This document shows positions 26,053-33,424 of a DNA stretch of 40,755 bases, piece by piece. Source of the stretch: Geobacteraceae bacterium GWC2_55_20 (lineage in GTDB: Bacteria; Desulfobacterota; Desulfuromonadia; Geobacterales; Pseudopelobacteraceae); contig MGZK01000063.1 of the NCBI GenBank assembly GCA_001802125.1, positions 1-40,755 of the forward strand, given 5' to 3'. Under the pieces are notes generated by a model. It worked only from the letters and a program-made list of their open reading frames with translations, made no database searches and was not told the origin of the DNA. The position numbers and the translations under genes are program-made. How positions within the stretch are numbered: the stretch's first letter is position 1; each line of letters begins with the position of its first letter.

Positions 26053-26571
26053 GGTATATTTCCATAAATTTATCAGTGGTTGCCTTCATCGTTAAGTGCG
26101 GGCAGAAGCAGTTGTTGAGAATTGCCCTGCCGATAGGCGTTTCGAACTACGCCGTCCGAGCGGATCCATGGACGGTTCCAGGTTTGCAACTCAGTCAAAT
26201 GACAGAATGTTTGTGGTCAAGCCTTGAAATGACGTAAAACAAACCTGGCTGCAGCTGTGATAATACTATGCCCTAAACGTACGGATGCTGCCAATACGAG
26301 TGGTAATGGCTGTTTGGCGCAATGCTGCCGGTTAAAAATGAAGTCATTTAAATAAATTAGCAAACATTATGCCGATTCGCATGGGAAATGTTGCGGTGAT
26401 AATTACCGGTAATTTGAACAGGCGGTTTGTCATTGGAGCAAAGAAAGAATGCCGGGATTTAAGATGCGCATTTCGTGGATTTGATGATCGAATTAAATAA
26501 TACTTGCTAATTTTTCGATGCAGAGGTATGTATACACTAATTGAAACAAGTAAATTATAAAGGAGAGAAAA
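26053..26571. other. Intergenic region between kinase and small membrane protein genes
   Basis: About 520 bases between divergent genes with no convincing reading frame. It includes a perfect 14-bp palindrome AATTACCGGTAATT at 26401-26414 that could be an operator. No further GCAACC-NN-GGTTGC palindrome and no clear sigma-54 promoter was seen here, so the kinase-regulator pair does not obviously control itself. Confidence 0.4.
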
Positions 26572-26847
26572 ATGTTCGAATCCGCTCTTGCTTCCGGTCT
26601 TTTTGCCCTCGTTTTTTTCGTTGCTTTCATGGTGGCCTGTCCTGTTCTCTGCTTCATGTTTTCAATTTTCTCCGACAGTTTGAATGTTAACGGCAGTTTT
26701 GAATCAATCGGCGTGTCTCTGGTCAGCCTGGTTTTTATCCCTTTTATTCTGTTTTTCAAGATAATTGACGCTGTAACTTCGCCCTTCATCGAGACAAAAA
26801 TGAAATACGCCATTGATCATGCCAACGACTTGCGGGCTCGCGACTAG
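26572..26847 (+). CDS. Small integral membrane protein
   Basis: A 91-residue protein beginning MFESALASGLFALVFF, with AAAGGAGAG seven bases before the ATG, a strong site. There are two hydrophobic segments (about 8-36 and 46-66), and a charged C-terminal tail ending HANDLRARD. It has no recognised family. It stands alone, followed by a bidirectional terminator. Confidence 0.75.
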   Translation: MFESALASGLFALVFFVAFMVACPVLCFMFSIFSDSLNVNGSFESIGVSLVSLVFIPFILFFKIIDAVTSPFIETKMKYAIDHANDLRARD

Positions 26848-26940
26848 CATGCATTGAACGAGCTGGTTGGCTGATCAATCGGACGGCTCGGAACTGTGTG
26901 TCTGCAGGACCGATTAATATATGATGTATCTACTTGAAAC

Positions 26941-26979
26941 AATAAAACCGGGTTCCCGATAAGGGTTCCCGGTTTTATT
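26941..26979. terminator. Bidirectional terminator
   Basis: A perfect 12-bp stem, AATAAAACCGGG with CCCGGTTTTATT, with A-rich and T-rich flanks on the two sides. It lies between two convergent genes and can end both the small membrane protein transcript and the carboxynorspermidine synthase transcript. Confidence 0.85.
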
Positions 26980-27078
26980 GTTTTGTGGACTTGTTCAGAT
27001 CATTTGAACCGGAAGAGAATGTCAGGGCTTCCGGTTAGGTCCTCTCGATTGTCGTACAAAATCAGGGCGCTTTCCTGC

Positions 27079-28275
27079 TTAAAGCTCCGGCCAATCGCCG
27101 CCGTCGATCACAACCGTCGGCAGGCCCATCGGACCCAGCACATCCAGGAACAGTTCCGGGTCGAACTGCTCCATGTTCCATACTCCCGGCGCATGCCACT
27201 TGCCGGTCAGCATCATGATTGCGCCGACCACTGCAGGTACGCCGGTGGTGTAGCTGATGGCCTGGGATTGGACCTCTTTGTAACAGGCCTCGTGGTCGCA
27301 GATGTTGTAGATATAGACCTGTTTCGGCTTCCCGTCCCTGGTGCCACGGGCGATCACACCGATGCAGGTCTTGCCCTTGGTCAGCGGTCCCAGGCTGCCC
27401 GGATCGGGGAGCAGGGCTTTCAGGAACTGGATCGGCACGATCTTCTGGCCGTTGAACTCCACCTCGTCGATGCGGGTCATGCCCACGTTCTGCAGCACCT
27501 CCAGGTGCTTTAGGTAGTTGTCGGAGAAGGTCATCCAGAACTGGGCCTTCTTGATGGTCGGTATATGCTTGACCAGCGACTCCATTTCCTCATGGTAGAG
27601 GCGGTAGCAGTTCATCGGTCCGATCCCTTCCGGGAAGTCGAACACCCGTTTGGTAGAAAGCGGCAGTGATTCCACGAACCGGCCGTTCTCCCAGTGACGG
27701 CAGGTGGCGGTCACCTCGCGGATATTGATCTCCGGGTTGAAGTTGGTGGCAAATGGCTGGCCGTGGCTGCCGGCGTTGGCGTCGATGATGTCGATCTCCT
27801 CCACCACGTCCAGGTACTTCTTTGCCGCCAGCGCGGTATATACGTTGGTTACGCCCGGATCGAAACCGGAACCCAGAAGCGCCATCAGACCCTTCTCCCT
27901 GAAGCGTTCCTGGTAGGCCCACTGCCAGGAGTATTCGAACCTGGCTGTGTCAAGCGGTTCGTAGTTGGCGGTGTCCAGGTAATCCACCCCGGTTTCCAGG
28001 CAGGCGTCCATGATGTGCAGATCCTGGTAGGGGAGCGCCACGTTGATCACGAGCCTGGGCTGAACCTGTTTGATCAGCGCCACCAGCTCAGGGACATTGT
28101 CGGCATCCACCTGGGCGGTCTTGATGCTGCCCGCCAATTGGGCGGCAATAATGTCGCACTTGGACCTGGTGCGCGATGCCAGGGTTATCTCGCCGAAGAT
28201 GTCGCGGCGCTGAGCGCATTTATGGGTGACAACCTGGCCGACGCCTCCGGCGCCGATGATTAGGATTTTGTTCAT
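27079..28275 (-). CDS. Carboxynorspermidine synthase (saccharopine dehydrogenase family)
   Basis: A 398-residue enzyme of the saccharopine dehydrogenase fold, with an NAD(P)-binding GAGGVGQVV loop at residues 8-16. LPYQDLHIMDAC, GVDYLDTANYE and LLGSGFDPGVTNV are typical of carboxynorspermidine dehydrogenase. It condenses aspartate semialdehyde with putrescine or diaminopropane, NADPH-dependent, to give the substrate of NspC. AAGGAAC precedes the ATG. In many genomes this gene sits next to nspC; here about 12 kb separate them, both on the minus strand. Confidence 0.9.
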   Translation of the reverse strand: MNKILIIGAGGVGQVVTHKCAQRRDIFGEITLASRTRSKCDIIAAQLAGSIKTAQVDADNVPELVALIKQVQPRLVINVALPYQDLHIMDACLETGVDYLDTANYEPLDTARFEYSWQWAYQERFREKGLMALLGSGFDPGVTNVYTALAAKKYLDVVEEIDIIDANAGSHGQPFATNFNPEINIREVTATCRHWENGRFVESLPLSTKRVFDFPEGIGPMNCYRLYHEEMESLVKHIPTIKKAQFWMTFSDNYLKHLEVLQNVGMTRIDEVEFNGQKIVPIQFLKALLPDPGSLGPLTKGKTCIGVIARGTRDGKPKQVYIYNICDHEACYKEVQSQAISYTTGVPAVVGAIMMLTGKWHAPGVWNMEQFDPELFLDVLGPMGLPTVVIDGGDWPEL

Positions 28276-28623
28276 TATATAGTTCCTTCCCGGATGGTGA
28301 TTTGTTCTTGGAGCGGTGCATAATACTGGTATTTGCCTGTTAGCACAATACCTGTAACAAAAGTTTTACAAAAGGATTATTGATGTTTACGTTTCGGCCA
28401 CAAAGAATCGATATTCTGGCTCCGAGAAGCAACGAACAAGAAGGTCTTGCCGTGTATCCCGGTAAAGGCGATGCCATTATGGTTTTCATCTCGCAATGGG
28501 TGCGGGAATCTGGTAGAAATACCAACTTTAACGAGGTAAAGGAATGTCATGCTTCAAACTGGGATGACAACCGTTTGTAAGCGGCTGCCTTTTAATTACT
28601 AAATCAAGGAGGTTTCGTCAAAG
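28276..28623. other. Divergent intergenic region
   Basis: It carries the probable promoter of the carboxynorspermidine synthase gene (28320-28348, minus) and the leader of aroE, with AAGGAGG eleven bases before its ATG. A 65-codon open frame at 28383-28580 (+) has an AAGGA site but no recognisable content and is not called as a gene. Confidence 0.5.
28320..28348 (-). promoter_or_regulatory. Sigma-70-like promoter of carboxynorspermidine synthase gene
   Basis: On the minus strand TTGTGC, 17 bases, TATTAT. The -10 is one mismatch from consensus and the -35 is poor beyond TTG. It lies about 45 bp before the ATG. Confidence 0.45.
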
Positions 28624-29478
28624 ATGAAATCATTCAGCAGCAAAACCCAATTGTGCGCGGTTATCGGCAACCCCCTCGGGCACAGCCTTTCTCCGGCGAT
28701 TCACAACGCCGCCTTCGAGGCTCTGGGACTGGACTTCGTGTATTTGGCTTTTCCGGTCGAGGACGTGAAAGGCGCCTTGGAAGGGATGCGGGCGATAGAC
28801 AACTTTCGCGGCATGAGCGTGACCATTCCGCACAAGACCGAGGTAATGAAATATGTGGACGAGATTGCGGATGTCGATCGCAGCATCGGTTCAATCAATA
28901 CGGTTATTCATGAAAACGGCAAGTTGATCGGGCTGGGCACGGATGGAACCGGAGCACTCAAGGCTCTTATTGATAACGGTGTCGAAATTGACGGCAAGAA
29001 CGTTCTGATGCTGGGGGCCGGCGGTGCGGCCAGGGCGATTTCCTTTACGCTTGCCCGGAATACCAAACTGGCGCAACTTGAAATTCTGGATGTTAATGAG
29101 CCTCTGCTTCTGGGGCTGAAGAGTGATTTGGTGGCCGGCACGGATGCCGTCATCAAAACCGGGGAGATGACATCTCTCGCGGCGGCGATGAAGAGCGCCG
29201 ATGTAATCATCAACTGTACTCCGGTCGGTATGCATCCGAACGTAGACGTCTCCCTGGTCCCTCCGGAGCTGTTCCGGCCGGGGCAGGCTGTATTTGACAT
29301 CGTCTACAACCCTCTTGAAACGAAACTGCTGACCGAGGCCAGGTCTAGCGGCCTTAAAGCCGTTCCGGGAGTCGAGATGTTTATCAACCAGGCGGTTCTG
29401 CAATTCGAACGTTTTACCGGTCTTGATGCCCCAATCGACGTGATGCGCCGTATGGTTATGGAGCGATTACAGTCATGA
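28624..29478 (+). CDS. aroE: Shikimate dehydrogenase
   Basis: A 284-residue AroE reducing 3-dehydroshikimate to shikimate with NADPH in aromatic amino acid synthesis. Substrate residues are visible: NPLGHSLSPAIHN near the N-terminus, the catalytic Lys71 in VTIPHKTEV, Asn92, and Asp107 in GLGTDGTG. The nucleotide-binding turn is LGAGGAARA (about 130-138), and NCTPVGMHP closes the pocket. AAGGAGG precedes the ATG. It overlaps the next gene by 4 bp. Confidence 0.96.
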   Translation: MKSFSSKTQLCAVIGNPLGHSLSPAIHNAAFEALGLDFVYLAFPVEDVKGALEGMRAIDNFRGMSVTIPHKTEVMKYVDEIADVDRSIGSINTVIHENGKLIGLGTDGTGALKALIDNGVEIDGKNVLMLGAGGAARAISFTLARNTKLAQLEILDVNEPLLLGLKSDLVAGTDAVIKTGEMTSLAAAMKSADVIINCTPVGMHPNVDVSLVPPELFRPGQAVFDIVYNPLETKLLTEARSSGLKAVPGVEMFINQAVLQFERFTGLDAPIDVMRRMVMERLQS

Positions 29479-29984
29479 ACATAGTACTGATCGGATATCG
29501 TGGCACCGGTAAGAGCGTGGTCGGGAAACTTGTCGCCGAGGCTCTCCGGATGAAGTGCATTTCGATGGATGCGAGGATAGTCGAGAAGGCCGGCATGTCC
29601 ATTCCGGATATCGTGGAGAAGCACGGTTGGACTGTTTTCCGCGACATGGAGTCTGAAGTCGCCCGGGAACTGGCAAATGTTGACAACATCGTCATTGATT
29701 CGGGCGGTGGGGTAATCGAAAGGCCGGAGAATATCGACACTCTGCGAGTGAACTCCCGTATTGTCTGGCTCAAGGCTTCTGTGGCCACCATCGTCTCGCG
29801 AATCCAGGGTGGCACCGAAAGGCCATCCCTGACCGGCGGCAAGAGCTTTACCGAAGAGGTGGCGGAAGTCCTGGAGCGAAGGTCCCCTAAATACGATGAC
29901 GCTGCTCAATACGAAATTGACACGGACCAGTTGACCCCGGGGCAGATCGCAGACAGGATTATCGAAATCCGGAATCAGGGATAG
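29475..29984 (+). CDS. aroK: Shikimate kinase
   Basis: A 169-residue kinase phosphorylating shikimate to shikimate 3-phosphate, the step after AroE. The P-loop is GYRGTGKS (7-14); Asp32 in SMDARI, Arg56 in FRDMES and the DSGGGVIER loop bind shikimate. RPSLTGG is the lid. The start codon overlaps the aroE stop (ATGA), so the two are coupled. Confidence 0.94.
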   Translation: MNIVLIGYRGTGKSVVGKLVAEALRMKCISMDARIVEKAGMSIPDIVEKHGWTVFRDMESEVARELANVDNIVIDSGGGVIERPENIDTLRVNSRIVWLKASVATIVSRIQGGTERPSLTGGKSFTEEVAEVLERRSPKYDDAAQYEIDTDQLTPGQIADRIIEIRNQG

Positions 29985-30020
29985 GATGGCGTAATTCCGG
30001 CGCGGGGTCGGTGAGTTTAA

Positions 30021-30056
30021 GGCCATGTGACGACAAGGCTTGTGGCCTGTTTATTT
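30021..30056 (+). terminator. Possible terminator after aroK
   Basis: GGCCA pairs with TGGCC across 17 bases and is followed by TGTTTATTT. The stem is short, so support is weak; its position 36 bases after the aroK stop is appropriate. Confidence 0.35.
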
Positions 30057-30125
30057 GACGGTAGTTTACAAGTTGTTTGGTTTATGCAGGAAGAAACCGG
30101 TAAGTTAGTGGCTTCTAAAATTTTC

Positions 30126-30153
30126 TTGACAAGTATCACCGTTGAGGTATGAT
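30126..30153 (+). promoter_or_regulatory. Strong sigma-70 promoter for the riboswitch operon
   Basis: TTGACA, 16 bases, TATGAT: a perfect -35 and a -10 with one mismatch. Transcription would begin near 30160, just ahead of the first aptamer. Confidence 0.8.
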
Positions 30154-30183
30154 GCCTGTCGTTAAAGCATAATTCAATACATT

Positions 30184-30298
30184 GGTTAACGATAATACTA
30201 AACCATTCGCGAGAATGGGACGGAAAGCCTACAGGGTCTCACAGAGACAGCCGGGTCGCCGAAATCTCCAGAAGATATTCGGCGACCCGGCTTTTTTT
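30184..30298 (+). promoter_or_regulatory. GEMM-I riboswitch 1, cGAMP-type (GEMM-Ib) candidate
   Basis: The core CTAAACCATTCGCGAGAATG, then GGACGGAAAGCCT, then GTCTC-ACA-GAGAC and AGCCGGGT reproduces the GEMM-I fold: P2 capped by a GCGA tetraloop, then P3. The junction reads AATACTAAACC, as I recall for Geobacter GEMM-Ib aptamers that bind 3',3'-cGAMP, not the GGGCAAACC of cyclic-di-GMP aptamers; the ligand is therefore an inference. The 3' strand (GCCGGGTCGCC) is also the first half of the following terminator, so ligand binding should prevent termination (ON switch). Confidence 0.85.
30250..30298 (+). terminator. Riboswitch 1 expression-platform terminator
   Basis: A perfect 14-bp stem, GCCGGGTCGCCGAA (30250-30263) with TTCGGCGACCCGGC (30278-30291), followed by seven T residues. 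It shares its 5' half with the aptamer. Confidence 0.9.
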
Positions 30299-30336
30299 GT
30301 GCAATCGTACGCAGGCAGAGCATAATTCAATACATT

Positions 30337-30449
30337 GGTTAACGATAATACTAAACCATTCGCGAGAATGGGACGGAAAGCCTACAGGGTCTCATGGAGA
30401 CAGCCGGGTCGCCGAAATATCCAGCAGATATTCGGCCCCGGCTTTTTTT
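30337..30449 (+). promoter_or_regulatory. GEMM-I riboswitch 2, cGAMP-type (GEMM-Ib) candidate
   Basis: A second aptamer, identical to the first except for the P3 loop (CATG in place of CACA within GTCTC...GAGAC). It has its own terminator. With no promoter seen between the two units, RNA polymerase must pass both to reach the L,D-transpeptidase gene. Confidence 0.85.
30403..30449 (+). terminator. Riboswitch 2 expression-platform terminator
   Basis: GCCGGG (30403-30408) pairs with CCCGGC (30437-30442) and CCGAA with TTCGG. An internal TCG/C mismatch interrupts the stem, and seven T residues follow. It should be weaker than the first terminator, which has a perfect stem. Confidence 0.8.
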
Positions 30450-30543
30450 GTGCCATTGCATCCGTATCCGGGGATGAGACCAGGCGTCACGAAGATTTCC
30501 GATACGGAGAAGATTACATCATTGAAAGGACCTTATTTTAGCA

Positions 30544-31854
30544 ATGTGCAGAATCATTGAGCTGTTACCATTATCCAGTACGCTTCGTCTTATCGCTCTT
30601 ATTTTCGTTGTCATATCCCTGAATGGATGTGCTGCGCTGAAGGGAGCTCATGAGGAGTCCCAACTTGTTCCAAGGCATCTGGAAGAATATGTCGAACGAA
30701 ATATTTATTCTGTCGCAAAAGATGATTATGTCATTGGCCGATTGAGATTCATCACACTAGAGAAGGGGGATACGCTGCCGGATATTGCAAGGCACTTCGG
30801 ACTGGGACTCAATGGAGTAAGCGCGGCTAATCAAGGGGTGGATATTTGGGCGCCAAAGGCCGGAGAACGTATCATGCTGCCCCTGAGTTTTGTCCTGCCG
30901 GATGCTCCCAGGAAAGGCATCGTAATCAATCTGGCCGCAATGAGGCTTTTTCAATTTAAAGCAGATGGCGAATCTTCGGCCGTATTGACCTTCCCGGTGG
31001 GCGTCGGTACCGAAGAGCGACCCTCGCCCACAGGCCAAATGCATGTGGTGCGCAAAGTAAACCGGCCGACCTGGCATGTGCCAGCCTCGATTGCCAGGGA
31101 TCATCTGAAAAAGGGAGATATTCTGCCAGCAGCCGTGCTGCCGGGGCCTCAAAATCCACTGGGAGAATACGCGCTGTATTTAAGTAAGCCGAGCTATTTG
31201 ATCCATGGCACTAATAAGCCGGCCAGCATTGGTCTCAGGGCAACCAATGGCTGCATAAGACTCTATCCGGAAAGCGTGAAAAGACTCTATGAGAACACAC
31301 CGGTTAAAACACCTGTAAACATCGTTAACCAGCCATACCTCCTGGGACAAAGCAATGGAGTGGTTTACATGGAGGTTCATGAGTCCACGGAAGACATGGA
31401 TTCTGCCGAGTTCGACAGGGTTTATGCAAAATTGAGAATTCTAGAGAGGGAATCAGGGCAAGCGCTTGACTGGAGTAAAGTCAAGAAAGTATTGGCCGAG
31501 GCCCGCGGGATTCCTGTTCCCATATTAGAGATCAGACAAGGAGGTGGAAAAGGGGTTGCGGAACCCACGGAGGTCAAGCACCCCAGCGAATTATACGGCA
31601 GACCTAAAATAGCGGAACTGAAAACTGATGCGTGGTCTGTTTTGGCAGCTGACCTGCGCGACGAGACTGATGCAGTGAGGCTTGCCGCCATCATCAACCA
31701 CCAGGGACCACGGATTCCGGCCAGGGTGGTAATAAAGAACGCTGGTTACCAGGTTGTCGCCGGTCCGTTCAATGATGTCCGGGAGGCCAGAGATGCAATC
31801 AAACGCCTGAAAATCGATTTGGAAATAGATGGTAGATTGATCGAACCAATCTAG
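30544..31854 (+). CDS. LysM-YkuD-SPOR L,D-transpeptidase lipoprotein
   Basis: A 436-residue protein with a lipoprotein signal (LNGC, lipidated Cys29), a LysM-like peptidoglycan-binding domain (about 68-116), and a YkuD L,D-transpeptidase domain (about 123-265) with catalytic His221 (LIHGTNKPASIG) and Cys237 (ATNGCIRL). The C-terminal part (about 355-436) looks like a SPOR domain (AARVV-type repeat, YQVVAGPF, EARDAIKRL) that binds denuded glycan. Such enzymes make 3-3 crosslinks or attach proteins to meso-diaminopimelate. The ribosome binding site (AAGGA) is unusually far, about 15 bases, from the ATG. It lies directly under control of the two tandem riboswitches. Confidence 0.92.
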   Translation: MCRIIELLPLSSTLRLIALIFVVISLNGCAALKGAHEESQLVPRHLEEYVERNIYSVAKDDYVIGRLRFITLEKGDTLPDIARHFGLGLNGVSAANQGVDIWAPKAGERIMLPLSFVLPDAPRKGIVINLAAMRLFQFKADGESSAVLTFPVGVGTEERPSPTGQMHVVRKVNRPTWHVPASIARDHLKKGDILPAAVLPGPQNPLGEYALYLSKPSYLIHGTNKPASIGLRATNGCIRLYPESVKRLYENTPVKTPVNIVNQPYLLGQSNGVVYMEVHESTEDMDSAEFDRVYAKLRILERESGQALDWSKVKKVLAEARGIPVPILEIRQGGGKGVAEPTEVKHPSELYGRPKIAELKTDAWSVLAADLRDETDAVRLAAIINHQGPRIPARVVIKNAGYQVVAGPFNDVREARDAIKRLKIDLEIDGRLIEPI

Positions 31855-31888
31855 AGGAGAGAATCAAGAGAGAGAGGAGGTGAAAAAT

Positions 31889-32209
31889 ATGAAGAGTCTT
31901 TTGGTGATATCGATGATGCTTGTTCTTGCTGTTTCCCTGGGTGGGTGTGCAACAACAGGAGAACTTGAGAAAGTTCAGTCGCAGCAGATGTTGACCGGCG
32001 CCAAGGCAGATCAGGCAGCGCAGGACGCGCAGGCTGCCAAGGCGGCAGCTGATGCGGCCACATTAAAGGCAGAGGCCGCCGCAACCCGTGCGGAAAATGC
32101 CGTAAAGATGGCGGAGGAAAGGGCGAAGATAGCAGATGAGAAGGCCAAGATCGCGGATGAAAGGACGCAAAAAGCCGACGAAATTTTTCACAAGTCGATG
32201 AAGAAGTAA
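31889..32209 (+). CDS. Lpp-like alanine-rich coiled-coil lipoprotein
   Basis: A 106-residue lipoprotein. The signal MKSLLVISMMLVLAVSLGGC lipidates Cys20; the rest is a long Ala/Lys/Glu-rich helix with heptad character (AAKAAADAATLKAEAAATRA, then repeats of AKIADEK), ending HKSMKK. Size, single helix and terminal lysines resemble Braun's lipoprotein, whose C-terminal Lys is joined to peptidoglycan by L,D-transpeptidases. The start at 31889 is preferred over GTG 31880 because AGGAGG then has eight-base spacing. It lies 34 bp after an L,D-transpeptidase gene and before another. Confidence 0.85.
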   Translation: MKSLLVISMMLVLAVSLGGCATTGELEKVQSQQMLTGAKADQAAQDAQAAKAAADAATLKAEAAATRAENAVKMAEERAKIADEKAKIADERTQKADEIFHKSMKK

Positions 32210-32254
32210 GTCGATTTTGCCGGGAGCGGTTAACCTTGCCGTTTGTGACCCGCA

Positions 32255-32292
32255 AAGGAAGTGGCAGAGTATCAATACTCTGCCACTTCCTT
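32255..32292 (+). terminator. 18-bp perfect hairpin after the Lpp-like gene
   Basis: AAGGAAGTGGCAGAGTAT and its exact complement are separated by two bases, 46 bases after the stop codon. Only TTGTACTT follows, so it may be a terminator, a 3' stabiliser of the lipoprotein mRNA, or an RNase processing site between this gene and the next. Confidence 0.6.
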
Positions 32293-32367
32293 GTACTTAC
32301 ACCGTAAAAGCCAGTTTGGACCATTCAAGTATTAATCTGTCAAAACTGGAAATCAGGAAGAGGAATA

Positions 32368-33399
32368 GTGTTGCGATCATCAGACGTATTACTAACGAAC
32401 CCCAAGTCAAATATGTGTAAGAAACTAAGGAGAACGGCCAGGTCTCTAAGCTTGTTCTTTGCCTGCATCATACTGGCGCCAATGCTGATATGCGGGTGCA
32501 GTCACTTAAATGGGGGCGGGCAGACCCGGCCAGCCTTTGAAGAAGCGAATGATTCTTTCAGCCGGGGAAACTACAAGACCTCGCTGGATAAATATCAGCA
32601 GATTATTGATAAATATCCAACGGCGGGCGACAGGGTTCTTTTCGAGATGGGTATTATTTATGCGTATCCCGGGAATGAACAGAAAAATTATCAGAAATCG
32701 CTGGAATGTTTTCAGAAACTCATTAAGGATTACCCTGGGAGCGGCTACAGGAAAGACAGTGAGCTGATGATGTTTAATATCGCTAATGCCATTGTCAAAG
32801 ACAAGACGATTTCTACGCAACAAACACAGATAGAGGCGCTCCGGCAAGAGCTTCAAGGCAGTGCAAACGGGATTGTTACCCTGCAACAAAAGATTGAAAC
32901 CCTTGAACAAGAGCTTGTTAGCAAAGAGAATGAGATTAATAAACTGCAAAAAGAGACTTTTGCACTCCGGAAGGGAGCGGCGGACAGAATTCTGATAGAA
33001 AAGAAAGAACGTCGATTGACGTTGTTCTCAAAGGGCAAGGTGCTCAAGAGCTACCAGATAGCCCTAGGGGGAAACCCGAATGGTCCAAAGGAAAGGCAGG
33101 GTGACAACAAAACCCCGGAGGGTATCTATGTTATCGATTCAAGAAACAAGAACAGCCGTTATCACCGGTCTCTGCACATTTCCTATCCAAACGAGAATGA
33201 TAAAAAGCGGGCAAAGGATCTCGGCGTTTCTCCCGGCGGAGACATCATGATCCACGGTATCAAGAACGGAATGTCGTGGGTTGGTAATCTTCACACTGAC
33301 GTTGACTGGACGAAAGGGTGTATCGCCGTTACCGACGAAGAGATAGAGGAAATTGACAAGTTAGCGCCGAATGGCACGATCGTTGAGATAAGACCGTGA
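32368..33399 (+). CDS. TPR/coiled-coil YkuD L,D-transpeptidase lipoprotein
   Basis: A 343-residue protein from GTG 32368 (AGGAAGAGGA upstream), or 328 residues from ATG 32413, which gives a tidier signal peptide (MCKKLRRTARSL). ICGC suggests lipidation at Cys44. Residues about 55-135 are TPR-like, resembling BamD/YbgF proteins (NYKTSLDKYQQIIDKYP, SLECFQKLIKDYP). About 150-200 is a coiled coil, and about 205-343 a YkuD domain with His296 (MIHGIKNG) and Cys318 (WTKGCIAV). It is a second putative peptidoglycan L,D-transpeptidase. It is 158 bp downstream of the Lpp-like gene and might share its transcript. Confidence 0.9.
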   Translation: MLRSSDVLLTNPKSNMCKKLRRTARSLSLFFACIILAPMLICGCSHLNGGGQTRPAFEEANDSFSRGNYKTSLDKYQQIIDKYPTAGDRVLFEMGIIYAYPGNEQKNYQKSLECFQKLIKDYPGSGYRKDSELMMFNIANAIVKDKTISTQQTQIEALRQELQGSANGIVTLQQKIETLEQELVSKENEINKLQKETFALRKGAADRILIEKKERRLTLFSKGKVLKSYQIALGGNPNGPKERQGDNKTPEGIYVIDSRNKNSRYHRSLHISYPNENDKKRAKDLGVSPGGDIMIHGIKNGMSWVGNLHTDVDWTKGCIAVTDEEIEEIDKLAPNGTIVEIRP

Positions 33400-33424
33400 A
33401 AATGATTAGCAGAATGGTTGGCAT

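Larger units (their letters stand above)
30167..30416 (+). repeat. Tandem duplication of the riboswitch unit (153-bp period)
   Basis: The sequence from GCATAATTC to GCCGAA occurs at 30167-30263 and again at 30320-30416 with only two differences, both in the P3 loop. The repeat includes the leader before the aptamer but not the promoter, so both units lie on one transcript. Confidence 0.95.

Noticed and set aside
28383-28580. Possible 65-residue gene before aroE
   Set aside because: An AAGGA site is present, but the sequence has no familiar motif, composition is unremarkable, and it lies in a region expected to hold promoters.
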